Below are positions 1 to 6,294 of a stretch of 14,156 bases of DNA, in pieces. Origin of the DNA: an uncultured Novosphingobium sp. (GTDB taxonomy: Bacteria > Pseudomonadota > Alphaproteobacteria > Sphingomonadales > Sphingomonadaceae); NCBI GenBank assembly GCA_946886075.1, contig CAMPHR010000055.1, forward strand, positions 1 to 14,156, read 5' to 3'. The position numbers were made by a program, and so were the translations under genes. Every line of letters begins with the position of its first letter. Within the stretch, counting starts at the first letter, position 1. A model generated the notes under the pieces. That model was not told the origin of the DNA. It saw only the letters and a list, made by a program, of their open reading frames with translations, and did not search any database.

Positions 1-208
1 GAGCAACAGGGGGAGGGGGGGGAGCGGCAGGAGGCGCTTCGGCGGCGATCGGCGCCTCTGCCATGGCCTCTTCCCGGGCCACCAGCACCGGTCCTTCCTG
101 AAACCAGCTATGTTTGCAGGAGGCGCAGCGAACCTGGCGGCCATTGGGGCCGACGGCGCTGTCCGGCACAATATAGCGCGTGGCGCAATTGGGACACACC
201 AGGATCAT
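1..208 (-). CDS. MJ0042-type zinc-ribbon protein, N-terminal part (cut by window edge)
   Basis: The first 69 residues are visible; the C-terminus lies outside the window. The N-terminus holds two Cys pairs, CPNC (C5, C8) and CASC (C28, C31), spaced as in the MJ0042 zinc-ribbon family, followed by HSWF. Family knowledge: this domain sits at the N-terminus of many alphaproteobacterial proteins, often followed by a low-complexity linker and a membrane segment; the cellular role is not well defined. After residue 50 the protein becomes Ala/Pro/Glu rich with five consecutive prolines at 63-67, which looks like such a linker. The start is firm: an in-frame TGA lies two codons upstream (215-217). 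A GAAG at 213-216 could act as a short Shine-Dalgarno. The gene is divergent from ftsE. The zinc-ribbon call is confident; function is unknown. Confidence 0.82.
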   Translation of the reverse strand, partial: MILVCPNCATRYIVPDSAVGPNGRQVRCASCKHSWFQEGPVLVAREEAMAEAPIAAEAPPAAPPPPPVA

Positions 209-378
209 GACGCTTCATAGGCATGGCTTTGACTCGAGGGCAAGCGGCATTGAACGGGACGGGCGAAGATGCCGCGACTCGGCGGTTTGCAACGCCTTGG
301 GCTTTACGCCTGCCCGCCCGCTGTGCCATGGCTGCAGACCAGGGGAAGCAGGGAGCGCGCGGGCGCATCAACCAAGGC
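209..378. other. Divergent intergenic region upstream of ftsE
   Basis: These 170 bp separate the zinc-ribbon gene from ftsE and must carry the promoter of the ftsE operon unless it lies further upstream. I see a TTGACT at 229-234 and a TTGCAA at 287-292 on the plus strand, but neither has a good -10 element at 16-18 nt, so no plus-strand promoter is called. The ftsE frame stays open upstream to 223, but that segment does not resemble the start of an FtsE protein. Confidence 0.5.
214..243 (-). promoter_or_regulatory. Candidate sigma-70 promoter of the zinc-ribbon gene
   Basis: On the minus strand TTGCCC (238-243) is followed after 18 nt by TATGAA (214-219). The predicted transcription start would fall at or next to the ATG at 208, giving a leaderless or nearly leaderless mRNA. 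This is a consensus match by eye only; TATGAA overlaps the GAAG that could instead serve as ribosome-binding site. Confidence 0.3.
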
Positions 379-1095
379 ATGTCGGCGATCGTCCAGTTCG
401 AAAATGTCGGCCTGCGCTATGGTCTGGATAGCGAGACGCTGTCCGACGTCAGCTTCTCCCTGCATGGCGGCGGCTTCTATTTCCTGACCGGCGCATCGGG
501 CGCGGGCAAGACGTCGCTTTTGAAACTGCTTTACCTCGCCCAGCGGCCCAGCCGCGGCGTCATCCGCCTGTTCGGGGAGGATGTGGTGACGCTGCCCCGC
601 AAGCGGCTGCCCGGCTTCCGCCGGCGGATCGGCGTGGTGTTTCAGGACTTCCGGCTGGTTGCGCACCTGTCCGCCTATGACAATATCGCCTTGCCCCTAC
701 GCGTCGCGGGCATGGTCGAGAGCGAGATCGACGCGTCGGTATCCGAGATGTTGAACTGGGTTGGCCTTGGCGATAGGGGGCAGGCGCGCCCCGCCACATT
801 GTCGGGCGGAGAGCAGCAGCGCGTTGCCATCGCCCGCGCCGTCATTGCCCGGCCTGAAATCCTGGTGGCCGACGAGCCGACCGGCAACGTTGACGCGGAC
901 ATGGCCCGCCGCCTGCTCACTTTGTTCGAGGCGCTCAATCGCCTTGGCACTACCATCGTGGTTGCGACCCACGACTTGCCGTTGATCGGTCAGGTCCAAG
1001 GCGCGCAGATGATGCGACTGGACAAGGGGCGCCTGTCCGACCCCACTGGTGCGCTGCGCTACCCGCCACGGGCGCAGGGCGCGGCGGCATCATGA
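379..1095 (+). CDS. ftsE: Cell-division ATP-binding protein FtsE
   Basis: ATPase subunit of the FtsEX complex, an ABC-type system at the septum that works as a mechanical switch for peptidoglycan hydrolases rather than as a transporter. The 238-residue protein has all ABC motifs: Walker A GASGAGKT (38-45), Q-loop in VFQDFRL (Q89) with the FtsE-typical context, signature LSGGEQQR (141-148), Walker B ILVADEP with D165/E166, and H-loop H198. With every catalytic residue present it should be an active ATPase. The ATG at 379 was chosen because MSAIVQFENVGLRYG aligns with normal FtsE N-termini; an open frame continues upstream to 223 and includes an ATG at 328, but adds atypical sequence. No good Shine-Dalgarno is seen (AAGG lies 1 nt before the ATG). 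The stop overlaps the ftsX start as ATGA. The C-terminus is slightly longer than the common 220-230 residues. Confidence 0.95.
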   Translation: MSAIVQFENVGLRYGLDSETLSDVSFSLHGGGFYFLTGASGAGKTSLLKLLYLAQRPSRGVIRLFGEDVVTLPRKRLPGFRRRIGVVFQDFRLVAHLSAYDNIALPLRVAGMVESEIDASVSEMLNWVGLGDRGQARPATLSGGEQQRVAIARAVIARPEILVADEPTGNVDADMARRLLTLFEALNRLGTTIVVATHDLPLIGQVQGAQMMRLDKGRLSDPTGALRYPPRAQGAAAS

Positions 1096-1994
1096 CCGGC
1101 GCGGACCGTCGCGCCGCCGCCGCTGCGCGCCATCGGCTGCTGCCGGAGGGCCGCGTTGCCGGGCCCATGCCCTGGGTCATCGCGATCATGATGTTCCTGA
1201 CGGTCCTCGCGGCGGCATCGGGCCTTGGCCTCGCCGCAGCGGTCCAGTCAGTCGGCGCGGACCTCGCTGGGCGCGCCACGATCCAGATCGTCGAAGCCAA
1301 TGCCGATCGGCGCGAGGAGTTGAGCGGCTCGGCCGCCCGCCTTTTGCGCAAATCGCCCGATGTTCGCGCGGTCAACCCCGTCGATCCCGCCGCGCTCGCC
1401 GATCAGATCAGGCCGTGGTTGGGCCAGGATGCCGCCAGCGGCGACCTTCCCATTCCCGCGCTCATCGATGTCGAGCTGACGCCCGGAGAGACTGCGGCCA
1501 AGATCCAGCGCCTGAACCGCGCGCTTGTTACTCTTTCGCCCCGCATCCGCGTCGAGCCGCATGCGGCATTCCTCAAGCCGCTCGGCAGCCTCCTCGCCGC
1601 TCTGGGCGGGCTAGCGGCGGGGATCGTGCTGCTCATGGCGGTCGCTACCGCCGCGATCGTCGTCCTCGCGGCCCGCGCGGCGCATGACAGCCATCGCGGC
1701 ACCATCGACGTGCTGCACCTGATGGGCGCCACCGATGTCCAGATTGCCCGGCTCTTTCAGCGGCGCATCGGCCTGGACGCCCTCTTCGGGGGGCTATTGG
1801 GCTTCGTCACTGCCTTGCTCGTCATCATCCTGCTGGGCGCGCGCCTCGCCGCCACCGGCTCCGATCTGCTCGTGGCGATCAGCCTGCCCTGGACCAGTTG
1901 GCTGATCCTAGCCTTGCTGCCAATCGGCGGCGTCCTTCTGTCGACGCTTGCCGCGCGCTGGACGGTACTGCGGTCGCTGGGGCGGCTGCTATGA
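1092..1994 (+). CDS. ftsX: Cell-division protein FtsX (permease-like subunit)
   Basis: Membrane partner of FtsE. The 300-residue protein has the FtsX plan: a short cytoplasmic N-terminus, TM1 at about 27-51, a periplasmic loop of about 110 residues (52-165) that in characterised systems contacts hydrolase activators such as EnvC-type proteins, then three TM segments at about 168-195, 230-252 and 268-290. The cytoplasmic segment LHLMGATDVQIARLFQRR (208-225) between TM2 and TM3 is highly typical of FtsX and matches the FtsE-coupling helix region. The start lies inside the ftsE stop (ATGA, 1092-1095), which implies translational coupling and a 1:1 complex. The stop overlaps the next gene in the same way (1991-1994). 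FtsX diverges quickly in sequence, so topology, this motif and the position after ftsE carry the call. Confidence 0.93.
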   Translation: MTGADRRAAAAARHRLLPEGRVAGPMPWVIAIMMFLTVLAAASGLGLAAAVQSVGADLAGRATIQIVEANADRREELSGSAARLLRKSPDVRAVNPVDPAALADQIRPWLGQDAASGDLPIPALIDVELTPGETAAKIQRLNRALVTLSPRIRVEPHAAFLKPLGSLLAALGGLAAGIVLLMAVATAAIVVLAARAAHDSHRGTIDVLHLMGATDVQIARLFQRRIGLDALFGGLLGFVTALLVIILLGARLAATGSDLLVAISLPWTSWLILALLPIGGVLLSTLAARWTVLRSLGRLL

Positions 1995-2521
1995 TCGTCC
2001 GCCTCTTCGCGGTGAGCCTGCTTGCCTGGATGCTGGGCTTCGCATGGTTCGCGATCTTCCTGCCGCAGCCGCTCGATGGCCGCCCGACCGACGCCATCGT
2101 CGTGTTGACAGGCGGTGCTGGCCGGATTGATCGCGGCCTTGCCCTGCTGGAAGAGGGTGCAGCGAAACGCATGCTGATCTCCGGCGTCGATCGTTCCGTC
2201 CGCCCGGCCGAACTGGCGGCGCAATATGACCGGCCCGAGCGGCTGTTTTCCTGCTGCATCACGCTTGGCCGCGAAGCCATCGACACCCGCTCCAACGCCA
2301 TCGAGACGGCCCATTGGCTTGAGCGGCGCGATTTCCGCACCGTCCGCCTGATCACCACCGATTGGCACATGCGCCGCGCCGCGCTGGAGCTGCGTCAGGC
2401 GGTGCCCGACAAGCTGACGATCATCTATGACGCGGTGCCGAGCCGACCCAGCTTCAGGATGCTGATGCGCGAATATAATAAATATCTGCTCCGTCGCGCC
2501 GCTGCGCTTGTCGGCATTTAA
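1991..2521 (+). CDS. YdcF/DUF218-family membrane-anchored protein
   Basis: A 176-residue protein with one N-terminal hydrophobic segment (about 4-24), probably a signal anchor placing the rest in the periplasm, and then a DUF218 (YdcF/SanA/ElyC-type) Rossmann-like domain. Family marks are DAIVVLTGGAGRIDRGL (34-50), ISG (63-65), an acidic/Asn motif around DTRSNAIET (98-106), and ITTDWHMRRA (121-130, H126) near the C-terminus. Members include ElyC and SanA of E. coli, linked to envelope integrity and polyprenyl-carrier or peptidoglycan metabolism; a firm biochemical activity is not established for most. The start at 1991 overlaps the ftsX stop (ATGA); the frame is open further upstream inside ftsX, but the hydrophobic anchor begins at this Met. 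Position between ftsX and plsC suggests an envelope role, an inference from context. Confidence 0.85.
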   Translation: MIVRLFAVSLLAWMLGFAWFAIFLPQPLDGRPTDAIVVLTGGAGRIDRGLALLEEGAAKRMLISGVDRSVRPAELAAQYDRPERLFSCCITLGREAIDTRSNAIETAHWLERRDFRTVRLITTDWHMRRAALELRQAVPDKLTIIYDAVPSRPSFRMLMREYNKYLLRRAAALVGI

Positions 2522-2532
2522 GAAGACCGCCC

Positions 2533-3237
2533 ATGTTTACTGCCCTCCGCTCGCTTGCCTTCATGCTGGCCTTTTACACTGGATCGCTGCTGCTGGTTCT
2601 GTCGGCGCTGCTGGTCGCATGGCCATGGCCTGCCGGAGTGCAGCTGATTGCGACAGCGTGGAGCCGCTTTCACCGTTTCTGCGCACGGTGGCTGCTCGGG
2701 CAGAAGATACGCGTGGTCGGCGACCTGCCCCAAGGCAGCTATCTTTATATCGTCAAACATGAGTCGATGTTCGAGACGATCGACCTGCTGTGCCTGTTCG
2801 ACCGGCCAGTCATCGCCGCCAAGCGCGAGTTGCTCGACATTCCCTTGTGGGGCCGGATCGCGCGCCTCTATGGCTTGATCCCAGTGGAACGTAGCGCCGG
2901 GGCGAGCGCCATGCGCACGCTGCGGGCAGCTGCCCGCGCGGCAACCGAACAGGGCCGCGCCGTCTGCCTCTTTCCGGAAGGGACGCGCGTGCCGCATGGC
3001 GAAAGTCCGCCGCTGCGCGCTGGCTTTGCTGGCCTCTATTCACTGCTGGCCATGCCGGTCGTTCCAATCGCGATCGATAGCGGTCGTCTGTCGCCGCGCG
3101 GCAAGTTCCTGAAGCGGCCTGGGACCATCACCTACAAGGTCGGGGAAGTCGTGCCCACCGGACTCGACCGCCGCGAAGCCGAAGCGCGCGTCCACGCAGC
3201 GATCAACGCGCTTAATCCGCCAACCAGCGACCTCTAA
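2533..3237 (+). CDS. plsC: PlsC-like 1-acylglycerol-3-phosphate acyltransferase
   Basis: Membrane-bound lysophospholipid acyltransferase that probably converts lysophosphatidic acid to phosphatidic acid in phospholipid synthesis; acyl and lysophospholipid specificity cannot be read here. The 234-residue protein has an N-terminal hydrophobic segment (about 8-36) and the LPLAT blocks: block I KHESMFET (75-82), block II GLIPVER (114-120) and block III FPEGTR (147-152), then VVPIAID (176-182). The usual block I HX4D is HX4E here (H76, E81). An AGAAG at 2521-2525, 7 nt before the ATG, is a plausible Shine-Dalgarno, and the gap to the previous gene is 11 bp, so it belongs to the ftsE operon. The TAA stop overlaps the tyrC stop on the other strand. 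The symbol is by family; a paralogue for another lysolipid such as an ornithine lipid precursor is possible. Confidence 0.85.
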   Translation: MFTALRSLAFMLAFYTGSLLLVLSALLVAWPWPAGVQLIATAWSRFHRFCARWLLGQKIRVVGDLPQGSYLYIVKHESMFETIDLLCLFDRPVIAAKRELLDIPLWGRIARLYGLIPVERSAGASAMRTLRAAARAATEQGRAVCLFPEGTRVPHGESPPLRAGFAGLYSLLAMPVVPIAIDSGRLSPRGKFLKRPGTITYKVGEVVPTGLDRREAEARVHAAINALNPPTSDL

Positions 3238-4139
3238 TGCGACCGCCCGAAGTCGGGCTTGGGATCATCCTGTCCCTGCTCGATGATCGACCGGCGGATC
3301 GCCCGCGTTTTCGTGAACAGGTTGAATAGCGTGTCGCCATCATTCCAGCGGATCGCCCGCTGCAAAGCTGACAAATCTTCCGAAAAGCGTTGCAGCATCT
3401 CCAGCACGGCGTCCTTGTTCGCCAGGAACACGTCACGCCACATGGTCGGGTCCGACGCCGCGATGCGAGTGAAATCGCGGAAGCCACCGGCCGAATATTT
3501 GATCACCTCGGACTGGGTCACATCCTCAAGGTCGCTGGCCGTACCGACGATCGTATAGGCGATAAGGTGCGGCAGATGGCTGGTGACGGCCAGCACCAGG
3601 TCATGATGTTGCGGGTCCATCGTTTCGACATCCGCGCCGATCCGGTGCCATAGCTCGGAGACGCGCTCCACCGCCAGCGGGTCGGCATCGGTGGGCGGAG
3701 TGACGATGCACCAACGGCCCTGGAACAGGCTGGCAAATCCCGCTTCCGGCCCGCTATTCTCCGTGCCTGCGACGGGATGCGCGGGGATGATCATGCGTCC
3801 GGGGAGGGCGCTGCTCAGCTGCGCCAGCACATCGGCCTTGCATGATCCGACATCGCTGACGATCGCATCGGCGGGCAAGTCGTCAGCAATCTCCGCCGCC
3901 GCCGCGCCCATGGCCCGCACCGGCACGCACAGCACGACCAGATCGGCGTCTGTGACGCTTGCGCCCGCCGTATCGGTGACATCGTCGCACAGGTCGATAG
4001 CGCGGGCGATCTCCCGCACGCGCGGGTCAGCATCATGGCCGGTAACCCGTACCGTCGGCATATATTCCCGGATTGCCCGGGCGAGGCTCGACCCGATCAG
4101 CCCCAAGCCGATGACCGTGACGCGCGCGAATGGCAGCAT
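3234..4139 (-). CDS. tyrC: Prephenate/arogenate (cyclohexadienyl) dehydrogenase
   Basis: NAD(P)-dependent oxidative decarboxylation of prephenate to 4-hydroxyphenylpyruvate, or of arogenate to tyrosine. The 301-residue protein opens with a Rossmann motif GLGLIGSS (11-18). The TyrA family marks follow: DVGSCKADV (96-104, with S99), the catalytic-His motif AHPVAGTE (120-127, H121), SHLPH (187-191) and RDFTRIAASDP (221-231). There is no fused chorismate mutase or ACT domain, as in the monofunctional TyrC of Zymomonas mobilis, a cyclohexadienyl dehydrogenase. The Met at 4139 was chosen over an upstream in-frame start because MLPFARVTVIGLG begins right at the Rossmann strand and the longer form would run into hisC. 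A GGAAG at 4149-4153 inside the hisC end, 9 nt before the ATG, can serve as ribosome-binding site. One base separates it from hisC. Confidence 0.92.
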   Translation of the reverse strand: MLPFARVTVIGLGLIGSSLARAIREYMPTVRVTGHDADPRVREIARAIDLCDDVTDTAGASVTDADLVVLCVPVRAMGAAAAEIADDLPADAIVSDVGSCKADVLAQLSSALPGRMIIPAHPVAGTENSGPEAGFASLFQGRWCIVTPPTDADPLAVERVSELWHRIGADVETMDPQHHDLVLAVTSHLPHLIAYTIVGTASDLEDVTQSEVIKYSAGGFRDFTRIAASDPTMWRDVFLANKDAVLEMLQRFSEDLSALQRAIRWNDGDTLFNLFTKTRAIRRSIIEQGQDDPKPDFGRSH

Positions 4140-4140
4140 C

Positions 4141-5238
4141 TCAGGCTGCTTCCGCCATGGCGCGCAGCTTGGCCGCGACCGCGCGCACCTGCTCCTCTGT
4201 ACCGATCGTGATGCGCAGCCCATTGGGCAGCCCTTGGCCCGGCAGCCAACGGGTCGCGAAACCTTCGTCCCAAAGGCCCTTCATCGCCGCTTCAGCAGTC
4301 AGCGTGCCGTTGAAGAGGATCAGCAGGAAATTCGCCTTGCTCGGCACGGCGCGCAGGCCATGGTTTGACAAGGACGCGACTTCATCGGCGAGCCACTGCC
4401 GCCACTCGCGGTTGTGCGCCCGGCTGGCTTCGACCCACGCCTGGTCCTTCACTGCCGCGATCGCCGCCGACTGCCCAGCCGTCGTGACATTGAACGGAGC
4501 GCGGATGCGGTGCAGCGCGTCGATGATCTCGGCGCTCGCATAGCCCCAGCCGATCCGCTCGGCCGCCAGCCCGTAGATTTTGGAAAAGGTACGGGTGACA
4601 AGCACATTGTTGGAGTTTTTCGCCAGTTCAAGTCCGCCGTCATCCTCATCGGCGCCGAGATATTCGGCATAGGCCTGATCCAGCACGAACAGGATATCGG
4701 GCCGCAGTGCGGCATGCAGCCGGGCGATCTCCTCGCGCGGCGTCATCGTGCCGGTGGGGTTGTTGGGATTGGCGAGGAAGACGACCTTGGTCTTCTCTGT
4801 TACGCAAGCCAGCAACGCGTCCACGTCGGTCGCATAATCCTTGTCCGCCGCGATAACCGGTGTCGCGCCCACGCGCCGCGCCGCGATGTCATAGACGGAA
4901 AAGCCGTATTTGACGTAGAGTATCTCGTCCCCCGGCCCGGCATAGGCGCTCGCGGCAATGTGCAGCAGTTCATCCGATCCCGTGCCGTAAATCACCCGCG
5001 CCGGGTCTAGCCCATGCACCGCCGCGATCGCTTCGCGCATCTTCGCCGCGCCGGGATCGGGATAGGTGGCAAGGTCCGCCGTTGCCGCTATCAGCGCAGC
5101 ACGAGCCGCCTCGCCAGTGCCCAGCGGATTTTCGTTGGCGCTCAGCTTGATCAGCGGGCGTCCGTCATCGGCCGCAGCCTTGCCGGGCACATAGGGCGAA
5201 ATGCCCAGAATCCATTCCTTGGGTGCGGGTTTGGTCAT
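4141..5238 (-). CDS. hisC: Histidinol-phosphate aminotransferase
   Basis: PLP-dependent fold-type I aminotransferase that converts imidazole-acetol phosphate and glutamate to histidinol phosphate. The 365 residues are the normal length. Visible motifs are [10 protein letters not shown] (31-40), GSDELL (87-92), ANPNNPTG (156-163), D187 in DQAYAEY that pairs with the PLP pyridine nitrogen, the Schiff-base lysine K220 in [10 protein letters not shown]228, and LRITIG (341-346) with the substrate-carboxylate Arg. Linkage to tyrC rather than to other his genes matches Zymomonas mobilis, where the equivalent enzyme also transaminates aromatic keto acids, so a second role in tyrosine and phenylalanine synthesis is likely but inferred. 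The ATG at 5238 has only a weak AAAG-type ribosome-binding site (5246-5249), which lies in the arm of a predicted hairpin. Confidence 0.94.
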   Translation of the reverse strand: MTKPAPKEWILGISPYVPGKAAADDGRPLIKLSANENPLGTGEAARAALIAATADLATYPDPGAAKMREAIAAVHGLDPARVIYGTGSDELLHIAASAYAGPGDEILYVKYGFSVYDIAARRVGATPVIAADKDYATDVDALLACVTEKTKVVFLANPNNPTGTMTPREEIARLHAALRPDILFVLDQAYAEYLGADEDDGGLELAKNSNNVLVTRTFSKIYGLAAERIGWGYASAEIIDALHRIRAPFNVTTAGQSAAIAAVKDQAWVEASRAHNREWRQWLADEVASLSNHGLRAVPSKANFLLILFNGTLTAEAAMKGLWDEGFATRWLPGQGLPNGLRITIGTEEQVRAVAAKLRAMAEAA

Positions 5239-5242
5239 GCGC

Positions 5243-5277
5243 GCGCTTTAGCGTCATCCACGCCAAAGGCAAAGCGC
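5243..5277 (-). promoter_or_regulatory. Intercistronic hairpin masking the hisC ribosome-binding site
   Basis: The 41-bp gap between the dehydrogenase stop and hisC is almost entirely an inverted repeat: GCGCTTT (5243-5249) with AAAGCGC (5271-5277), and nested inside it GCGT (5251-5254) with ACGC (5260-5263) around a 5-nt loop. In the mRNA the 3' arm contains the AAAG that is the best ribosome-binding candidate for hisC. No T-run follows, so it is not a usual intrinsic terminator. It could couple hisC translation to upstream translation, or be an RNA processing site. Structure seen, function inferred. Confidence 0.4.
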
Positions 5278-5279
5278 TG

Positions 5280-6227
5280 CTATAGGACCGGAGTGACCAG
5301 CGGTCGTCCGGAAGCCCAAGCGTCGAGATTGGCAAGCACAAGATCAGCCATCGCCTTGCGCGTTCTGACGGTTGCGCTTCCCTGATGCGGTTGCAGCACG
5401 ACATTATCCATGGTGAGCAGGGCCTCGGGCACCTCCGGCTCATTCACGAACACGTCCAGCCCAGCGCCGCCGATCCGCCCTTCGGAGAGCGCCGCCACCA
5501 GCGCGACCTCATCGATGACGCTTCCACGGCTGATATTGACGAGAACGCCCTGCGGCCCCAGCGCATCCAGCATCGCGGCATCCACAAGCCGCTGTGCCTC
5601 CGGCCCGCCCGAGGTCGCGATGATCATCGCGTCGCTCTCCTGCGCGAAGGCGATCCGGTCCTCTACGTAGCGAAAGGGTACATCGGCTACGGGCGTGCGA
5701 TTGTGATAGATGATCTCGCTCGCCACGGGCTCCAGCCGCCGCGCAACCGCCCGTCCGATCCGCCCCAGCCCCAATATGCCGATCCGTCGCCCCGTAATGC
5801 TCCCGCTCAGCGCCACAGTCCCGCCGCGCGCCCATTGGCTCGATCGCACCATCCGGTCATTGGCGGCGATGTTTCTCACTGTCGCATAGAGCAGCCCCAC
5901 TGCCAGATCGGCCACATCGTCCGTCAGCACGTCAGGCGTGTTGCTCAGCTTGATGCCCTTTTCACGGGCATGGGCTACATCGACCTTGTCATAGCCGACC
6001 GAAAACAGCCCGATCATTTCCAGCTTGGGGAGCGCGTCCATCATCGCTGCAGACGCACCGACCGACCCGAAGGACACCAGCGCGCGCGCCTCCTGCACTG
6101 CTTTGGGCAAGGTGGCCGGATCTGCATCCGCTGAAACCTCATGCACTTCGAACCGGCCCCTGAGCTGATCCGCGAGGTAGGGGGACAACGAACCATAGGT
6201 GACAATCGGGATGCGGGTCTGGCTCAT
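5280..6227 (-). CDS. D-2-hydroxyacid dehydrogenase (hydroxypyruvate/glyoxylate reductase type)
   Basis: NAD(P)H-dependent reduction of a 2-keto acid. The 315-residue protein has the D-isomer 2-hydroxyacid dehydrogenase layout: a split substrate-binding domain at both ends and a central Rossmann domain with GLGRIG (153-158). The catalytic residues are R234 in NISRGS, E263 in NEPE and H281 in QPHQGSAT. Residues NRT (176-178) after the second Rossmann strand suggest NADPH preference, as in hydroxypyruvate, glyoxylate and plant hydroxyphenylpyruvate reductases. It is shorter than serine-pathway SerA and lacks an ACT domain, so it is unlikely to be SerA. The Met at 6227 was chosen over one 13 codons upstream because AGGAC (6235-6239) lies 7 nt before it. 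It is first in a probable operon with hisC and tyrC. The exact substrate is unknown. Confidence 0.9.
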   Translation of the reverse strand: MSQTRIPIVTYGSLSPYLADQLRGRFEVHEVSADADPATLPKAVQEARALVSFGSVGASAAMMDALPKLEMIGLFSVGYDKVDVAHAREKGIKLSNTPDVLTDDVADLAVGLLYATVRNIAANDRMVRSSQWARGGTVALSGSITGRRIGILGLGRIGRAVARRLEPVASEIIYHNRTPVADVPFRYVEDRIAFAQESDAMIIATSGGPEAQRLVDAAMLDALGPQGVLVNISRGSVIDEVALVAALSEGRIGGAGLDVFVNEPEVPEALLTMDNVVLQPHQGSATVRTRKAMADLVLANLDAWASGRPLVTPVL

Positions 6228-6234
6228 GCCGCCA

Positions 6235-6284
6235 GTCCTAGCCGATCCCCACCCGATTGACAGCACCCCTCCACGGTCCTAGCC
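6235..6284. repeat. 9-bp direct repeat in the divergent metX promoter region
   Basis: GTCCTAGCC occurs at 6235-6243 and again at 6276-6284, start to start 41 bp, close to four helical turns; both copies are followed five bases later by CCAC. One copy overlaps the ribosome-binding site of the minus-strand dehydrogenase; the other overlaps the predicted -10 region of metX. It could be a regulator site or chance in a 67-bp GC-rich gap. Confidence 0.35.
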
Positions 6285-6285
6285 C
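6257..6285 (+). promoter_or_regulatory. Candidate metX promoter
   Basis: A perfect -35 TTGACA (6257-6262) is followed after 17 nt by TAGCCC (6280-6285), a poor -10. The transcription start would be near 6292, only a few bases before the metX ATG at 6295, so the mRNA may be almost leaderless. This fits the lack of a Shine-Dalgarno there. I looked for a SAM-II type riboswitch, common before alphaproteobacterial met genes, and the gap is too short to hold one. Confidence 0.4.
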
Positions 6286-6294
6286 GCTTCCACC

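Noticed and set aside
223..378. N-terminal extension of FtsE by 52 codons
   Set aside because: The frame is open, but the sequence does not resemble any FtsE N-terminus; the Met at 379 gives the standard start.
1757..2370. Two long minus-strand frames across ftsX and the YdcF-like gene
   Set aside because: They lie antisense to well-supported genes, have Arg/Ser/Ala-rich shadow composition and no recognisable motif; usual for GC-rich coding DNA.
3691..4368. 225-codon plus-strand frame antisense to tyrC and hisC
   Set aside because: Spans the junction of two real genes on the other strand and shows no domain; shadow frame.
6228..6294. SAM-II riboswitch before metX
   Set aside because: Only 67 bp are available and no conserved pseudoknot pattern is seen; the promoter candidate already fills the gap.
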